Shown: positions 1 through 7,900 of the stretch, one piece after another
Numbering within the stretch: the stretch's first letter is position 1
Layout of the letters: the number at the start of each line of letters is the position of its first letter
Assembly: GCA_002104905.1 (NCBI GenBank)
Contig: MCFE01000950.1
Coordinates: 1 to 24,330 of the forward strand
Source of the DNA: Basidiobolus meristosporus CBS 931.73
Lineage: Eukaryota; Basidiobolomycota; Basidiobolomycetes; Basidiobolales; Basidiobolaceae
Direction of reading: 5' to 3'
Length of the DNA: 24,330 bases
Notes under the pieces: generated by a model
Database searches by the model: none
What the model was told of the DNA's origin: nothing
What the model saw: only the letters and a program-made list of their open reading frames with translations
Program-made: the position numbers and the translations under genes

Positions 1-65
1 CAAAAAAGCAAATATATATATATATAGATATAGGTATTCATCGTCCAGAATGAGAAAAAGAGAAG

Positions 66-137
66 TGAGGAGTGCGTGATTTGAACACGCAACCTTTCGC
101 TCTGGAGGCGAACGCGCTACCGTTGCGCCAACCCCCC
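66..137 (-). tRNA. tRNA-Trp(CCA)
   Basis: Full cloverleaf of 72 nt, the reverse complement of the copy at 1698-1769, where the structure is described. No intron and no encoded CCA. It belongs to the R-orientation left arm. Confidence 0.97.
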
Positions 138-422
138 ACTTTCCATAGCTTCCCAAGCTTAGTTTGATTCGTCTTCAACACCACCTTCATATTTGTACTG
201 ACCAAATAAATGGGATTAATTTAGGATATCTGCGATAGCTTGTAAATAGTAAAATAATTTTTTGGTAACTCTATATGCACATTCTCCCTCGTATTGGTAA
301 GCACCGCACAACATAAGAATTGGATGACACAAAATATGATTGTACTCTCGAAGTTTCCTCACATACAATCGCAAGTCACGTATAAAGCAAATTAATGTTA
401 AAAAGCGCTATAAATCAAGCAT

Positions 423-496
423 GTCTTCGTGGTGTAGTTGGTTATCACGTCTGTCTAACACACAGACGGTCCTCGGTTCGAATCCGAGCGAAGACA
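423..496 (+). tRNA. tRNA-Val(AAC)
   Basis: Decodes valine GUN codons, with A34 presumably edited to inosine. The acceptor stem GTCTTCG pairs with CGAAGAC, followed by discriminator A. The D arm has GTG/CAC, the anticodon stem is TCTGT/ACAGA around loop CTAACAC (anticodon AAC), and the T stem is CTCGG/CCGAG with loop TTCGAAT. There is no intron. A T4 run at 501-504 is the likely Pol III terminator. It is transcribed opposite to its Trp neighbour at 66-137, a strand pattern kept in every unit. Confidence 0.98.
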
Positions 497-829
497 TCTC
501 TTTTATCTCGCTAGCTATTTCATTTTGATGGTCTATAGTTTAATTGGAGTAAGTGCATAGATAAAAGACATGGTACGAACATAGTGTACAAATGAGTGTG
601 GTCTGACCAAGGAGCAGCCTCGGTAACTTACCAACTAATAGGACCGACATTTAGTGCGTGAATGCAGTATAGATAGTTACCAGAGTACACTCATCATGTG
701 TACAATACACGAGTTTACATTCATACTTGTTGCCTCATTCTCGATAGTAAATATAGACTCGTAGCATCTACAAGAGAGTTAAAATAAAGACGTTCATTCT
801 AAAATGGGTCACAAAATGAGATAGATGTG
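497..829. other. Spacer between tRNA-Val and the broken tRNA-Ala
   Basis: No gene is seen. It is the mirror of the Ala-Val spacer at 966-1338, but it lacks the last bases and the AT-rich hairpin that precede tRNA-Ala in intact copies. Confidence 0.8.
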
Positions 830-893
830 ACTCAGATGGTAGAGCATAGCATTGGGATCGATGTCTGCAGTCTCGCCTCCCGCGGGCACAAAA
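830..893. pseudogene. Scrambled tRNA-Ala fragment at an inverted junction
   Basis: Positions 831-845 match the D arm of tRNA-Ala (CTCAGATGGTAGAGC) on the plus strand. The 5' acceptor half is missing. Most of the anticodon arm is gone, and a T-arm-like piece follows at 853-862 (TGGGATCGAT). About 27 bases at 863-889 (GC-rich, with CCGCGGG) match no other part of the window. The inverted copy of the array then begins with the terminator and 3' end of a minus-strand tRNA-Ala. It looks like filler left by an end-joining or template-switch event. It is not expected to make a functional tRNA. Confidence 0.75.
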
Positions 894-965
894 TGGAGGA
901 CCTGGGTATCGATCCAGTGCCTCTCGCATGCTAAGCGAGCGCTCTACCATCTGAGCTAGACCCCC
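894..965 (-). tRNA. tRNA-Ala(AGC), damaged by a 1-nt T-stem deletion
   Basis: Compared with the 73-nt copies at 10597-10669 and 14611-14683, this copy lacks one base in the T arm: the 5' T strand reads CTGG instead of CTGGG. That breaks the 5-bp T stem and shifts the TTC-type loop. The acceptor stem, with its G3:U70 identity pair, and the AGC anticodon loop are intact. It lies directly against the scrambled junction. It may be a pseudogene, although B-box spacing is only slightly changed. Confidence 0.85.
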
Positions 966-1338
966 AAATATGTGAATATTTGGAGATACACATCTATCTC
1001 ATTTTGTGACCCATTTTAGAAATGAACGTCTTTATATTTACCTGCCCGCTTCTCTACTCTCTTGTAGATGCTACGAGTCTATATTTACTATCGAGAATGA
1101 GGCAACAAGTATGAATGTAAACTCGTGTATTGTACACATGATGAGTGTACTCTGGTAACTATCTATACTGCATTCACGCACTAAATGTCGGTCCTATTAG
1201 TTGGTAAGTTACCGAGGCTGCTCCTTGGTCAGACCACACTCATTTGTACACTATGTTCGTACCATGTCTTTTATCTATGCACTTACTCCAATTAAACTAT
1301 AGACCATCAAAATGAAATAGCTAGCGAGATAAAAGAGA
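966..1338. other. Ala-Val spacer (373 bp), no gene seen
   Basis: Repeated at 10670-11042, 14238-14610, 18565-18937 and 22894-23266. The end beside tRNA-Ala holds a short AT-rich inverted repeat. The rest shows no A/B boxes and no credible reading frame. Single-base variants distinguish copies: 18565-18937 and 22894-23266 share variants that 14238-14610 lacks. Confidence 0.85.
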
Positions 1339-1412
1339 TGTCTTCGCTCGGATTCGAACCGAGGACCGTCTGTGTGTTAGACAGACGTGATAACCAACTA
1401 CACCACGAAGAC
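1339..1412 (-). tRNA. tRNA-Val(AAC)
   Basis: 74-nt copy, the reverse complement of 423-496 and identical by eye. An A4 run at 1331-1334 gives a T4 terminator on the minus strand. Confidence 0.98.
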
Positions 1413-1697
1413 ATGCTTGATTTATAGCGCTTTTTAACATTAATTTGCTTTATACGTGACTTGCGATTGTATGTGAGGAAACTTCGAGAGTACAATCATA
1501 TTTTGTGTCATCCAATTCTTATGTTGTGCGGTGCTTACCAATACGAGGGAGAATGTGCATATAGAGTTACCAAAAAATTATTTTACTATTTACAAGCTAT
1601 CGCAGATATCCTAAATTAATCCCATTTATTTGGTCAGTACAAATATGAAGGTGGTGTTGAAGACGAATCAAACTAAGCTTGGGAAGCTATGGAAAGT

Positions 1698-1769
1698 GGG
1701 GGGTTGGCGCAACGGTAGCGCGTTCGCCTCCAGAGCGAAAGGTTGCGTGTTCAAATCACGCACTCCTCA
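1698..1769 (+). tRNA. tRNA-Trp(CCA)
   Basis: Decodes UGG. The acceptor GGGGGGT pairs with ACTCCTC through two G:U pairs, and the discriminator is A. The D stem is GCGC/GCGC, the anticodon stem TTCGC/GCGAA with loop CTCCAGA (anticodon CCA), and the T stem GCGTG/CACGC with loop TTCAAAT. There is no intron. The T5 run at 1776-1780 is the likely terminator. It sits head to head with tRNA-Val (minus) across a 285-bp spacer, so the two start sites diverge from it. Confidence 0.98.
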
Positions 1770-1799
1770 CTTCTCTTTTTCTCATTCTGGACGATGAAT

Positions 1800-1827
1800 A
1801 CCTATATCTATATATATATATATATTT
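1800..1827. repeat. AT microsatellite downstream of tRNA-Trp
   Basis: A TA dinucleotide run next to a TATATC motif, present in all six copies of this spacer. I count eight TA units in both F copies (here and about 11509-11529) and seven in the four R-orientation copies (start of window, 13751, 18079 and 22408 regions). The length difference separates the two array lineages. Confidence 0.75.
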
Positions 1828-1964
1828 GCTTTTTTGATTGCACCTGTGTTATGTGGAACGTCTCTATTTTGCACTATCCTACTGTGGCAATCAAGCTTTT
1901 GTTGCCCGAGTTATCTTTTTGATGGCATGAGTTATATTACATTCAAGATGGAAATCTCTCGAAA

Positions 1965-2038
1965 GCTCGCATAGCTCAGTTGGTTAGAGCGTGGTGCTAA
2001 TAACGCCAAGGTCGCAGGTTCGACCCCTGCTGTGAGCA
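1965..2038 (+). tRNA. tRNA-Ile(AAT)
   Basis: Decodes isoleucine AUU/AUC/AUA through inosine at position 34 (inferred). The acceptor GCTCGCA pairs with TGTGAGC, discriminator A. The D stem is GCTC/GAGC, the anticodon stem TGGTG/CGCCA with loop CTAATAA (AAT), and the T stem GCAGG/CCTGC with loop TTCGACC. T4 lies at 2044-2047. Same strand as Trp upstream and Asp downstream. Confidence 0.98.
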
Positions 2039-2361
2039 TTATCTTTTATCCTTTATTATTGATCTTTTTGTGTATCAGCTAAAGATTCCCTAGCATTGTG
2101 TGGACTATTGTTGCTTAAGTGGTCACAAGTTTAATATTCGGGTGGTCCCAATGTTGTGCTTATGATGTTATATGCGCACCCAGTCACTCCCTAACCCAAA
2201 TCCAGTATATAAAAATATAAGCACCTATACCCTGATTGCAAGGCATTTCACGAAATACGTATTTATGCTTGTAGTATTGTAAATGTACATGCCAACGCAT
2301 GAGGCTTTACTTTGCCAACAGAGTACTCTTGTTGTATAATCTTTGTATCTTCACAACCAAT
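2039..2361. other. Ile-Asp spacer (323 bp), no gene seen
   Basis: Copies lie at 11743-12065, 13217-13539, 17544-17866 and 21873-22195. An AT-rich TATATAAAAATATAA stretch at 2206-2220 is conserved, but it is about 140 bp from tRNA-Asp, too far to be that gene's TATA element. Confidence 0.85.
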
Positions 2362-2433
2362 TCTCAGATAGTATAGTGGTAAGTATCCCCGCCTGTCACG
2401 CGGGAGACCCGGGTTCAATTCCCGGTCTGAGAG
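2362..2433 (+). tRNA. tRNA-Asp(GTC)
   Basis: Decodes GAC/GAU. The acceptor TCTCAGA pairs with TCTGAGA and the discriminator is G, as expected for Asp. The anticodon stem is CCCGC/GCGGG around CTGTCAC (GTC), and the T stem is CCGGG/CCCGG with loop TTCAATT. Eight Ts at 2435-2442 form the strongest terminator in the unit. Confidence 0.98.
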
Positions 2434-2741
2434 CTTTTTTTTGGCATTAATTCTCGACACAGAAAATATGTGATCACCAGTTTGGACTATCGGGTGTCCC
2501 GTTGATATTTTTGATAGGCCCTTTTTGATTTGGTGACATAACCATTAAAAAGTTTCCTGTATTCTGCTTGGCATGTCATAGATGTAAGGATATTTATCCG
2601 TGTTTGAGCTCTAGTTTGTGCCTACATAGAATCAATGACACATTCACCATGTTCTGCGAAGCAAAATAATATTGATATTCTACTTGGCGTTATCATTATT
2701 GTGTGCTTTTTGTAAAGAAAGTGGTTTCTTCTTGCTGAAAT
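2434..2741. other. Asp-Arg spacer (308 bp), no gene seen
   Basis: Copies lie at 12138-12445, 12837-13144, 17164-17471 and 21493-21800. It carries fixed differences between F and R copies: CTCGACAC against CTCGATAC, and a T/C change in the TTTTTGATTTGG stretch. Confidence 0.85.
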
Positions 2742-2814
2742 GGGCGTATGGCCAAATGGATAAGGCGCCTGACTACGGATCAGGAGATTCCAGGTTCGAT
2801 CCCTGGTATGCTCG
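2742..2814 (+). tRNA. tRNA-Arg(ACG)
   Basis: Decodes arginine CGN codons. The acceptor GGGCGTA pairs with TATGCTC using two G:U pairs, discriminator G. The anticodon stem is CCTGA/TCAGG around CTACGGA (ACG), and the T stem is CCAGG/CCTGG with loop TTCGATC. T6 lies at 2818-2823. The base after the next spacer motif (GCCCAAGGG here) varies in number between copies. Confidence 0.98.
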
Positions 2815-3141
2815 TTCTTTTTTGCCAATCCTTGATCGATTGCCCAAGGGTTTCTGCTTCATTTTTGCGCTAACCATGATTGCCGTAAGAGTATTGAGGA
2901 AGCTGTAGAGTACAATCTCAATAGAACGCATATATTCATTGACATGGTATCATCATTGCACCGCGCTAACGGGAATAGTGTTTGCGTATGTTTATTAAAC
3001 ATATATCAGGGAAACGTGTAAGACAGCATAGCTTTTGAAAGTAGAACATTGTTAATAAACGCCTTGCTCATCTACAAAAGTTTATTTCCCTCGTTATTAG
3101 TTGATAAACATACTATCAAGCTCACCTTTAAGCTGTCTATA
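2815..3141. other. Arg-Gly spacer (327 bp), no gene seen
   Basis: Copies lie at 16765-17090 and 21093-21419. A shortened and altered form, 12519-12713, ends at the large inverted junction. Nothing gene-like is seen. Confidence 0.85.
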
Positions 3142-3212
3142 GCATACTTGGTTTAGTGGTATAATTACCGCCTGCCACGCGGTAGACCGGGGTTCGATTC
3201 CCCGAGTATGCA
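3142..3212 (+). tRNA. tRNA-Gly(GCC)
   Basis: Decodes GGC/GGU. The acceptor GCATACT pairs perfectly with AGTATGC, discriminator A. The anticodon stem is ACCGC/GCGGT around CTGCCAC (GCC), and the T stem is CGGGG/CCCCG with loop TTCGATT. At 71 nt it is the shortest tRNA here. T4 follows at once at 3213-3216. Confidence 0.98.
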
Positions 3213-3876
3213 TTTTGACAACCTTTTATGATTTCCACTCTACAATAAAGTGGCACACTCAGTACAATCCCTCAATTTGCCGCTACAATCAACTTCCAAA
3301 TTGGTCATGTGTGCTGTGGCATTTAATATCTTTATTCAAATTGGCTTTGTGGTTTCCTCTTTTACTAGCCACTATATTCCACCTCTTAACACTTTCCCAG
3401 TAAAATGGGTTTGCTGGCTAGCGTATTAGCACATTGTCTTCAGCTCCGCCCCAGTCTAGGGTTCCGGAAAACATATACTTTTAGGCTGGACACGGGTGGA
3501 AATTTTCGGCTACGATTTTCTAAAATTTATGCATAACCGGCTTCCACCTCTGGCGCTTAGGTATTACCTAAATCATATCCACACCACGGAGTCGAACCTG
3601 TTCTTTTTGCGCTGCATCTAATCAACAAGGCCAACATCACTGGAAACCCTAAGCTAGATTAATTTGCCCACCCTACATCAAGAATGAATTGAAGTGAACC
3701 GTAAGAAGGCCTGAAGCACTCCATGATTGTATAAAGATATACGTTGCCATACAAGATGCTTTGGTTGGTGATGGTGCTACTTGTCAAGTGCGCTGCGCTC
3801 TAAAATCTATCATACGGGGTTGAACTAGAGTTTCTTGAAATACAAATTAGGTTCATGTGCGTAAACCCATAATAAT
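3213..3876. other. Long Gly-Thr spacer (664 bp) with a tRNA-like B-box
   Basis: This is the longest gene-free part of the unit, repeated at 16031-16693 and 20358-21021. I see no tRNA with a full cloverleaf, no 5S rRNA and no credible coding frame. It does hold a B-box match on the minus strand at 3588-3598, a 13-bp palindrome TAGGTATTACCTA at 3558-3570, and an inverted pair GGTGGAA (3495-3501) / TTCCACC (3542-3548). Near 3794-3826 this F copy differs from the R copies at a few bases. Confidence 0.8.
3588..3598 (-). promoter_or_regulatory. B-box-like element or tRNA relic
   Basis: On the minus strand this reads GGTTCGACTCC, an exact fit to the Pol III B-box consensus GGTTCGANTCC. The flanks do not make a good T stem (only the two inner pairs form), and no convincing anticodon arm lies upstream. 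It is repeated unchanged at 16308-16318 and 20636-20646. It could be a decayed thirteenth tRNA gene or an isolated TFIIIC site. Either reading is inference. Confidence 0.4.
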
Positions 3877-3949
3877 GCCTCCTTGGCTCAGTTGGCAGAG
3901 CGTCTGCCTAGTAAGCAGAAGGTCGCTGGTTCGATTCCGGCAGAAGGCA
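3877..3949 (+). tRNA. tRNA-Thr(AGT)
   Basis: Decodes threonine ACN codons. The acceptor GCCTCCT faces AGAAGGC with a C5:A68 mismatch found in all three copies. The discriminator is A. The anticodon stem is TCTGC/GCAGA around CTAGTAA (AGT), and the T stem is GCTGG/CCGGC with one T:G pair and loop TTCGATT. T5 lies at 3950-3954. It is the last tRNA before the retrotransposon. Confidence 0.97.
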
Positions 3950-4204
3950 TTTTTACATCTTATATTACCTCAGAGAGATGTACCATTTTGCACTGGACCT
4001 ACTAAAGAAAGCTTTCAGAGCGTGGCCAGCTTTACTTCATCCAGCCTCGGTTTTAATGATTATTTGTTCGAACGCCTTTTGGAGATGGTTTTTTTTTTGC
4101 AAAAGTAGTAATATCGGAGATCAAATTTGACAAGTATTACAGGGTCCGCATGATGGTATGTTGGCAGATAGATATAAGTATAATGCATTAGTAAGATAAC
4201 AAAT

Positions 4205-4208
4205 TAAG
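4205..4208. repeat. Left target-site duplication TAAG
   Basis: TAAG precedes the 5' LTR and recurs just after the 3' LTR at 9587-9590. The uninterrupted site in the other units (for example 15684-15694 on the minus strand) has TAAG once. Ty3 itself makes 5-bp duplications; here only 4 bp match. Confidence 0.88.
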
Positions 4209-4518
4209 TGTTATGATTTAAATCCTAACTAGTCACTACCGATCACTTGAACACTACTGATCGAACACCTGGAATTCCACACAGACGATCAATCGCACTC
4301 AGTGATACACACGTTATTTAATACATCTTGAACCCTCCTTTTGGAAGCTTGCCCTACGTTATCGGAAGCTCTCCCTCCGAGGCTATCTCTATATAAACTC
4401 CTTTGAACACTATCAATAAAGCATCAACCTTTTACCGGTTCATCAACTATTCAGATAACCTCTCTGATTCGTATTGGACATCCTCCGGTCCTCCTCCGCT
4501 TGCCCTCGATTCATAACA
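4209..4518 (+). repeat. 5' LTR
   Basis: 310 bp, bounded by the 7-bp inverted termini TGTTATG and CATAACA. It contains a TATATAAA box at 4390-4397 and AATAAA at 4415-4420, so U3 is probably about 4209-4415. The R/U5 boundaries cannot be fixed from sequence alone. Confidence 0.95.
4390..4397 (+). promoter_or_regulatory. LTR TATA box (Pol II)
   Basis: TATATAAA lies in the promoter part of the 5' LTR and is repeated at 9458-9465 in the 3' LTR. No ATG occurs between it and the Gag-Pol start codon. Confidence 0.7.
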
Positions 4519-4519
4519 T

Positions 4520-4531
4520 TGGTAGCAGCGA
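4520..4531 (+). other. Primer-binding site (tRNA primer for minus-strand DNA)
   Basis: TGGTAGCAGCGA begins two bases after the 5' LTR. TGG pairs with the universal CCA tail, and TGGTAGC resembles sites primed by initiator tRNA-Met in other fungal LTR elements. The match to a specific tRNA cannot be tested here, because no tRNA-Met is in the window. None of the 12 array tRNAs has a matching 3' end. Confidence 0.65.
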
Positions 4532-4558
4532 ACCTCCGATCTCCAAAAAACAAAAACC

Positions 4559-4755
4559 TCCGTACCTCCCAGAAACTTTTCCAATCTCTCAGAAACTCTT
4601 CCGATCTCCCAGAAACTTTTCCAATCTCTCAGAAACTCTTCCGATCTCCCAGAAACTTTTCCAATCTCTCAGAAACTCTTCCGATCTCCCAGAAACTCTT
4701 CCGATCTCCCAGAAACTCTTCCGATCTCCCAGATATTCTTCCAATTGTCCAGAGA
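4559..4755 (+). repeat. 20-bp tandem repeats in the retrotransposon leader
   Basis: About nine to ten pyrimidine-rich copies of a 20-bp motif based on CCGATCTCCCAGAAACTCTT, alternating with variants CCAATCTCTC and ending in degraded copies. The first copy is 21 bp. It lies in the 5' leader between the primer-binding site and the Gag start. Because 20 is not a multiple of three and the motif lacks stops, forward frames stay open across it, giving frames without an ATG start (4474-4923 and 4500-4919). The role is unknown. Confidence 0.88.
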
Positions 4756-4915
4756 TACCCTCCGTACCTGCCCGAGACCCTCCCAACCTCCCAGAGAAAC
4801 CCTCCGTTTCACTCAAAAAAAGAAAAAAAACAGTACCCAGTCAATTCTGCCAGAGAACCAGCCCCCTTGGTAAACACACCCGCCTACCGCAAATCAAACA
4901 ATACCCAAAAACAAA

Positions 4916-7900
4916 ATGAGTGAAGAAAAGCCAAAATTTAGCTCTTCAGAAGAAATGTTGGCCTATATTGAGAGTCTTGAACAACAAGTTGCTGAGTTAG
5001 CCGGTCAAGGACAGTCCCACACAACTGAGCCTGCGGCCCTCCCTAGTCTGGACCCAAGAATGGGTAGGCAGACAGACTTGGACTCTTTACATTTTGTGAA
5101 CACCCAGAGATCATGGTTTACTGGTCAAGGTATACAGAGAGAGGGTGAAGCCTCATCTGTAAGACCTGCGGTGCCTCCCAATTCCTTGAATCTTGGAGAA
5201 GATGGGCAAGGCTCTCTGGACTTCACAAAACAATATAGAGCAACAAATCTGAAACTTCAGAAACCCAACATCTTTGAAGGCAAAAGACACACTGCCACTC
5301 TAGAGACTTGGATATTTGAAGTAGAGCAGTACCTATACTTCTCAGATGACTCTGAAGAAGTCAAAGTACATTATGCCTGTTCACTTTTCAGAAAGGAAGC
5401 AACCATGTGGTGGAAACTTCACATTCAAGGAATGAATAGGGGCATCTTTCCACCCATAGCCTCCTGGGCTGACTTTGTTAAAGCATTGAGAAAGAGGTTT
5501 ACACCTATCAATGCTGATAGAATGGCAAGAGAAAAACTGTCCAAACTCTTTCAAGCCAAGTCTGTTCAAGAGTACAATGAGCAGTTTAACTTGCTTAGTA
5601 TGGAAATTCAAAACATGCCTGATACTGAACTACTTGAGCAATACCTAAGAGGCCTGAAATCCAACACTAGATGGGAAATTGAATACAAAGACCCCAAAAC
5701 CCTAGTAGAGGCTATGGAACTGGCAGAAAGATATGATGCCATACACTTCAGAAGGGCTGTCAACCACAGAATTGGTCACTCAAGAACTACTACAGGCCTC
5801 AAAGCCAATAACCACATACCTATTGGTAGTCAACCAATCACTGAACAAGGTGCACACTACCCCCACACACTGGAGCCTATGGACCTAGATGTTATGCAGA
5901 GCACACCAAGACCTTCTAAAGAGGAATGCTTCAAGCTTGGACTATGCTTTTACTGCAAGGAACAGGGTCATAAAGTCAATGAATGCCCAAAGAGGCCATT
6001 ACAAAGAGTATTCCAACTCTCCACTAAGGAGGAGGAGCACACAATCAGCCTTGTTAAGGAGTATCAGAGGACTCAGAGCTTATATACTACCCCAAAGATG
6101 CTGAAACTCCCAGGGATTCTCAACAACAACCAATGTGTCTCTGTACTCATTGACAGTGGAGCAACTGATGTCTACATTTCAAAAGATGTAGCTGATCAGA
6201 TGAAGCTACAAACAATCCCTTGCCCCCCAATTCACATCCTCTGTGCCACCAAGGAATCAATTATAGTGAACAGCAGGACTGAACCCTTGACTTTACAAAT
6301 CAGGGACTTCCAAGACACCATTTCCCCAATTATCATACCCCAAGCCAACTTTGAAATCAATGTGGGACAAACTTGGCTAAGAAAGCACAATCCTGACATA
6401 AACTGGCAGACTCAGGAAGTTGTAATCAACAAGGATGATGCAAAATATCATCTGTCACCCAAACCAACCCTGGACAAAGGCAATGCACCAGAACACACCA
6501 TATCAAAGAAACAGTTTGCCCACTCTATCAGACAGAATCCCAAACTGTTGCACATGATAGCCTTTGCCAAAATCCAAGAGACCACAGAAGTGACAAATGA
6601 CAGGCTCAAGACCTTGTTAGCAGAGTTTCAAGAGGTTTTTCCCAAGGAAATCCCTGCACTACCCCCAAGCAGAGAGATTGACCATGCCATAGAAGTAACA
6701 GATGATAAACCAAGAAACAGAGCCCCATATAAGTTCTCCCCAAAGGAAATGGAGACTTTGAAGGAAACATTGAAGGACTACCTGGCTAAAGGCTGGATAA
6801 AACCCAGTAAATCACCATGGGGAGCTCCAGTACTCTTTGCTCCAAAGAAGGATGGGAAGCTACGGTTCTGTGTGGACTACAGGGCCCTAAATGCAATCAC
6901 TGTCAGAAATTCCTACCCATTACCAAGAATTGATGCCCTCTTTGACCAACTGGGGAAGGCAAAGATATTCTCTAAAATAGACCTGGCATCTGGATATCAC
7001 CAAATCAGAATTAAGCCTGAAGACACCTCTAAGACAGCATTCAACACAAGATATGGTCATTATGAGTTTGTTGTGATGAGCTTTGGCCTGACTAATGCCC
7101 CAGCAACATTTCAGACACTCATGAATAGCATCCTGGAACCATATTTAGAGAAATTTGTCCTGGTCTACTTAGATGACATTCTGATCTATAGTACCAGCAT
7201 GGATGACCACATGAAGCACTTGAAGACAGTACTGGCTATACTAAAAAAGCACAAGCTATATGCACAACTTCCTAAGTGTGAATTCCTCACCAGATCAGTT
7301 GAATACCTTGGTCACATAATCTCAGATAAAGGACTACACATGGATCCAGCCAAGATAGATGCTATCCAGAAATGGGAAGCCCCAAAGTCACTCACTGAAA
7401 TGAGATCCTTCCTGGGACTTGCATCATATTACAGAAGATTCATCAGGGACTTTGCAACTATTGCAGCCCCCCTTACAGACTTGACCAAAAAAGAGAAAGA
7501 CTATATATGGACCCCAAACTGTGAGACAGCTTTCCTAACTCTGAAAGAAAAGCTATGCCAAACCCCTGTGCTTCAGTTGCCTGATTTCTCAGAACCTTTC
7601 TGTGTATACACTGATGCTTCAGATCTAGCTGTTGGAGGGGTACTGACTCAAAAAGAACACCCGGTTGCTTATGAGTCCAAAAAGCTATCAGTAACTGAAC
7701 AAAACTACCCAGTCCATGAAAAAGAACTCTATGCCATACTACATTGTCTGAGAGTGTGGAGATGCTACTTGGAGGGCAAACACTTTGTGGTATATACAGA
7801 TCATGCATCCCTAAGATACATTCACACCCAGAAGCTATTATCCAGAAGAATAACTAGATGGATTGAAGAACTACAACAATTTGATTTTAAAATCCACTAC

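Larger units (their letters stand above)
1..829. repeat. Left partial array segment, R orientation (inverted arm)
   Basis: This stretch is the reverse complement of about 989-1835 and a direct repeat of about 13742-14590. It carries tRNA-Trp on the minus strand, tRNA-Val on the plus strand and the approach to tRNA-Ala. Matching features pair about position 917 (for example 66-137 with 1698-1769, and 423-496 with 1339-1412). Near 778-783 a block of about 20 bases present in the other copies is replaced by a couple of bases, and a T is lost near 797, so the arm decays toward the junction. Confidence 0.93.

Noticed and set aside
340-528. Small open frames across tRNA genes (for example 340-528, 2672-2908, 12326-12634, 15289-15489, 16975-17283)
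   Set aside because: They run straight through complete tRNA genes, many lack an ATG start, and their repeated occurrence follows only from the repeated DNA.
3213-3876. 5S rRNA, U6 or SRP RNA gene in the long spacer
   Set aside because: I recognise none of the conserved blocks of these RNAs; only the isolated B-box match stands out.
4559-4755. CRISPR-like array
   Set aside because: The repeats are head to tail with no unique spacers, inside a eukaryotic retrotransposon leader.
4474-4923. Open frames over the 20-bp repeats upstream of Gag (4474-4923 and 4500-4919) as a separate protein gene
   Set aside because: Neither starts with ATG, and the openness is explained by a stop-free 20-bp tandem repeat. 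The encoded product would be low complexity.
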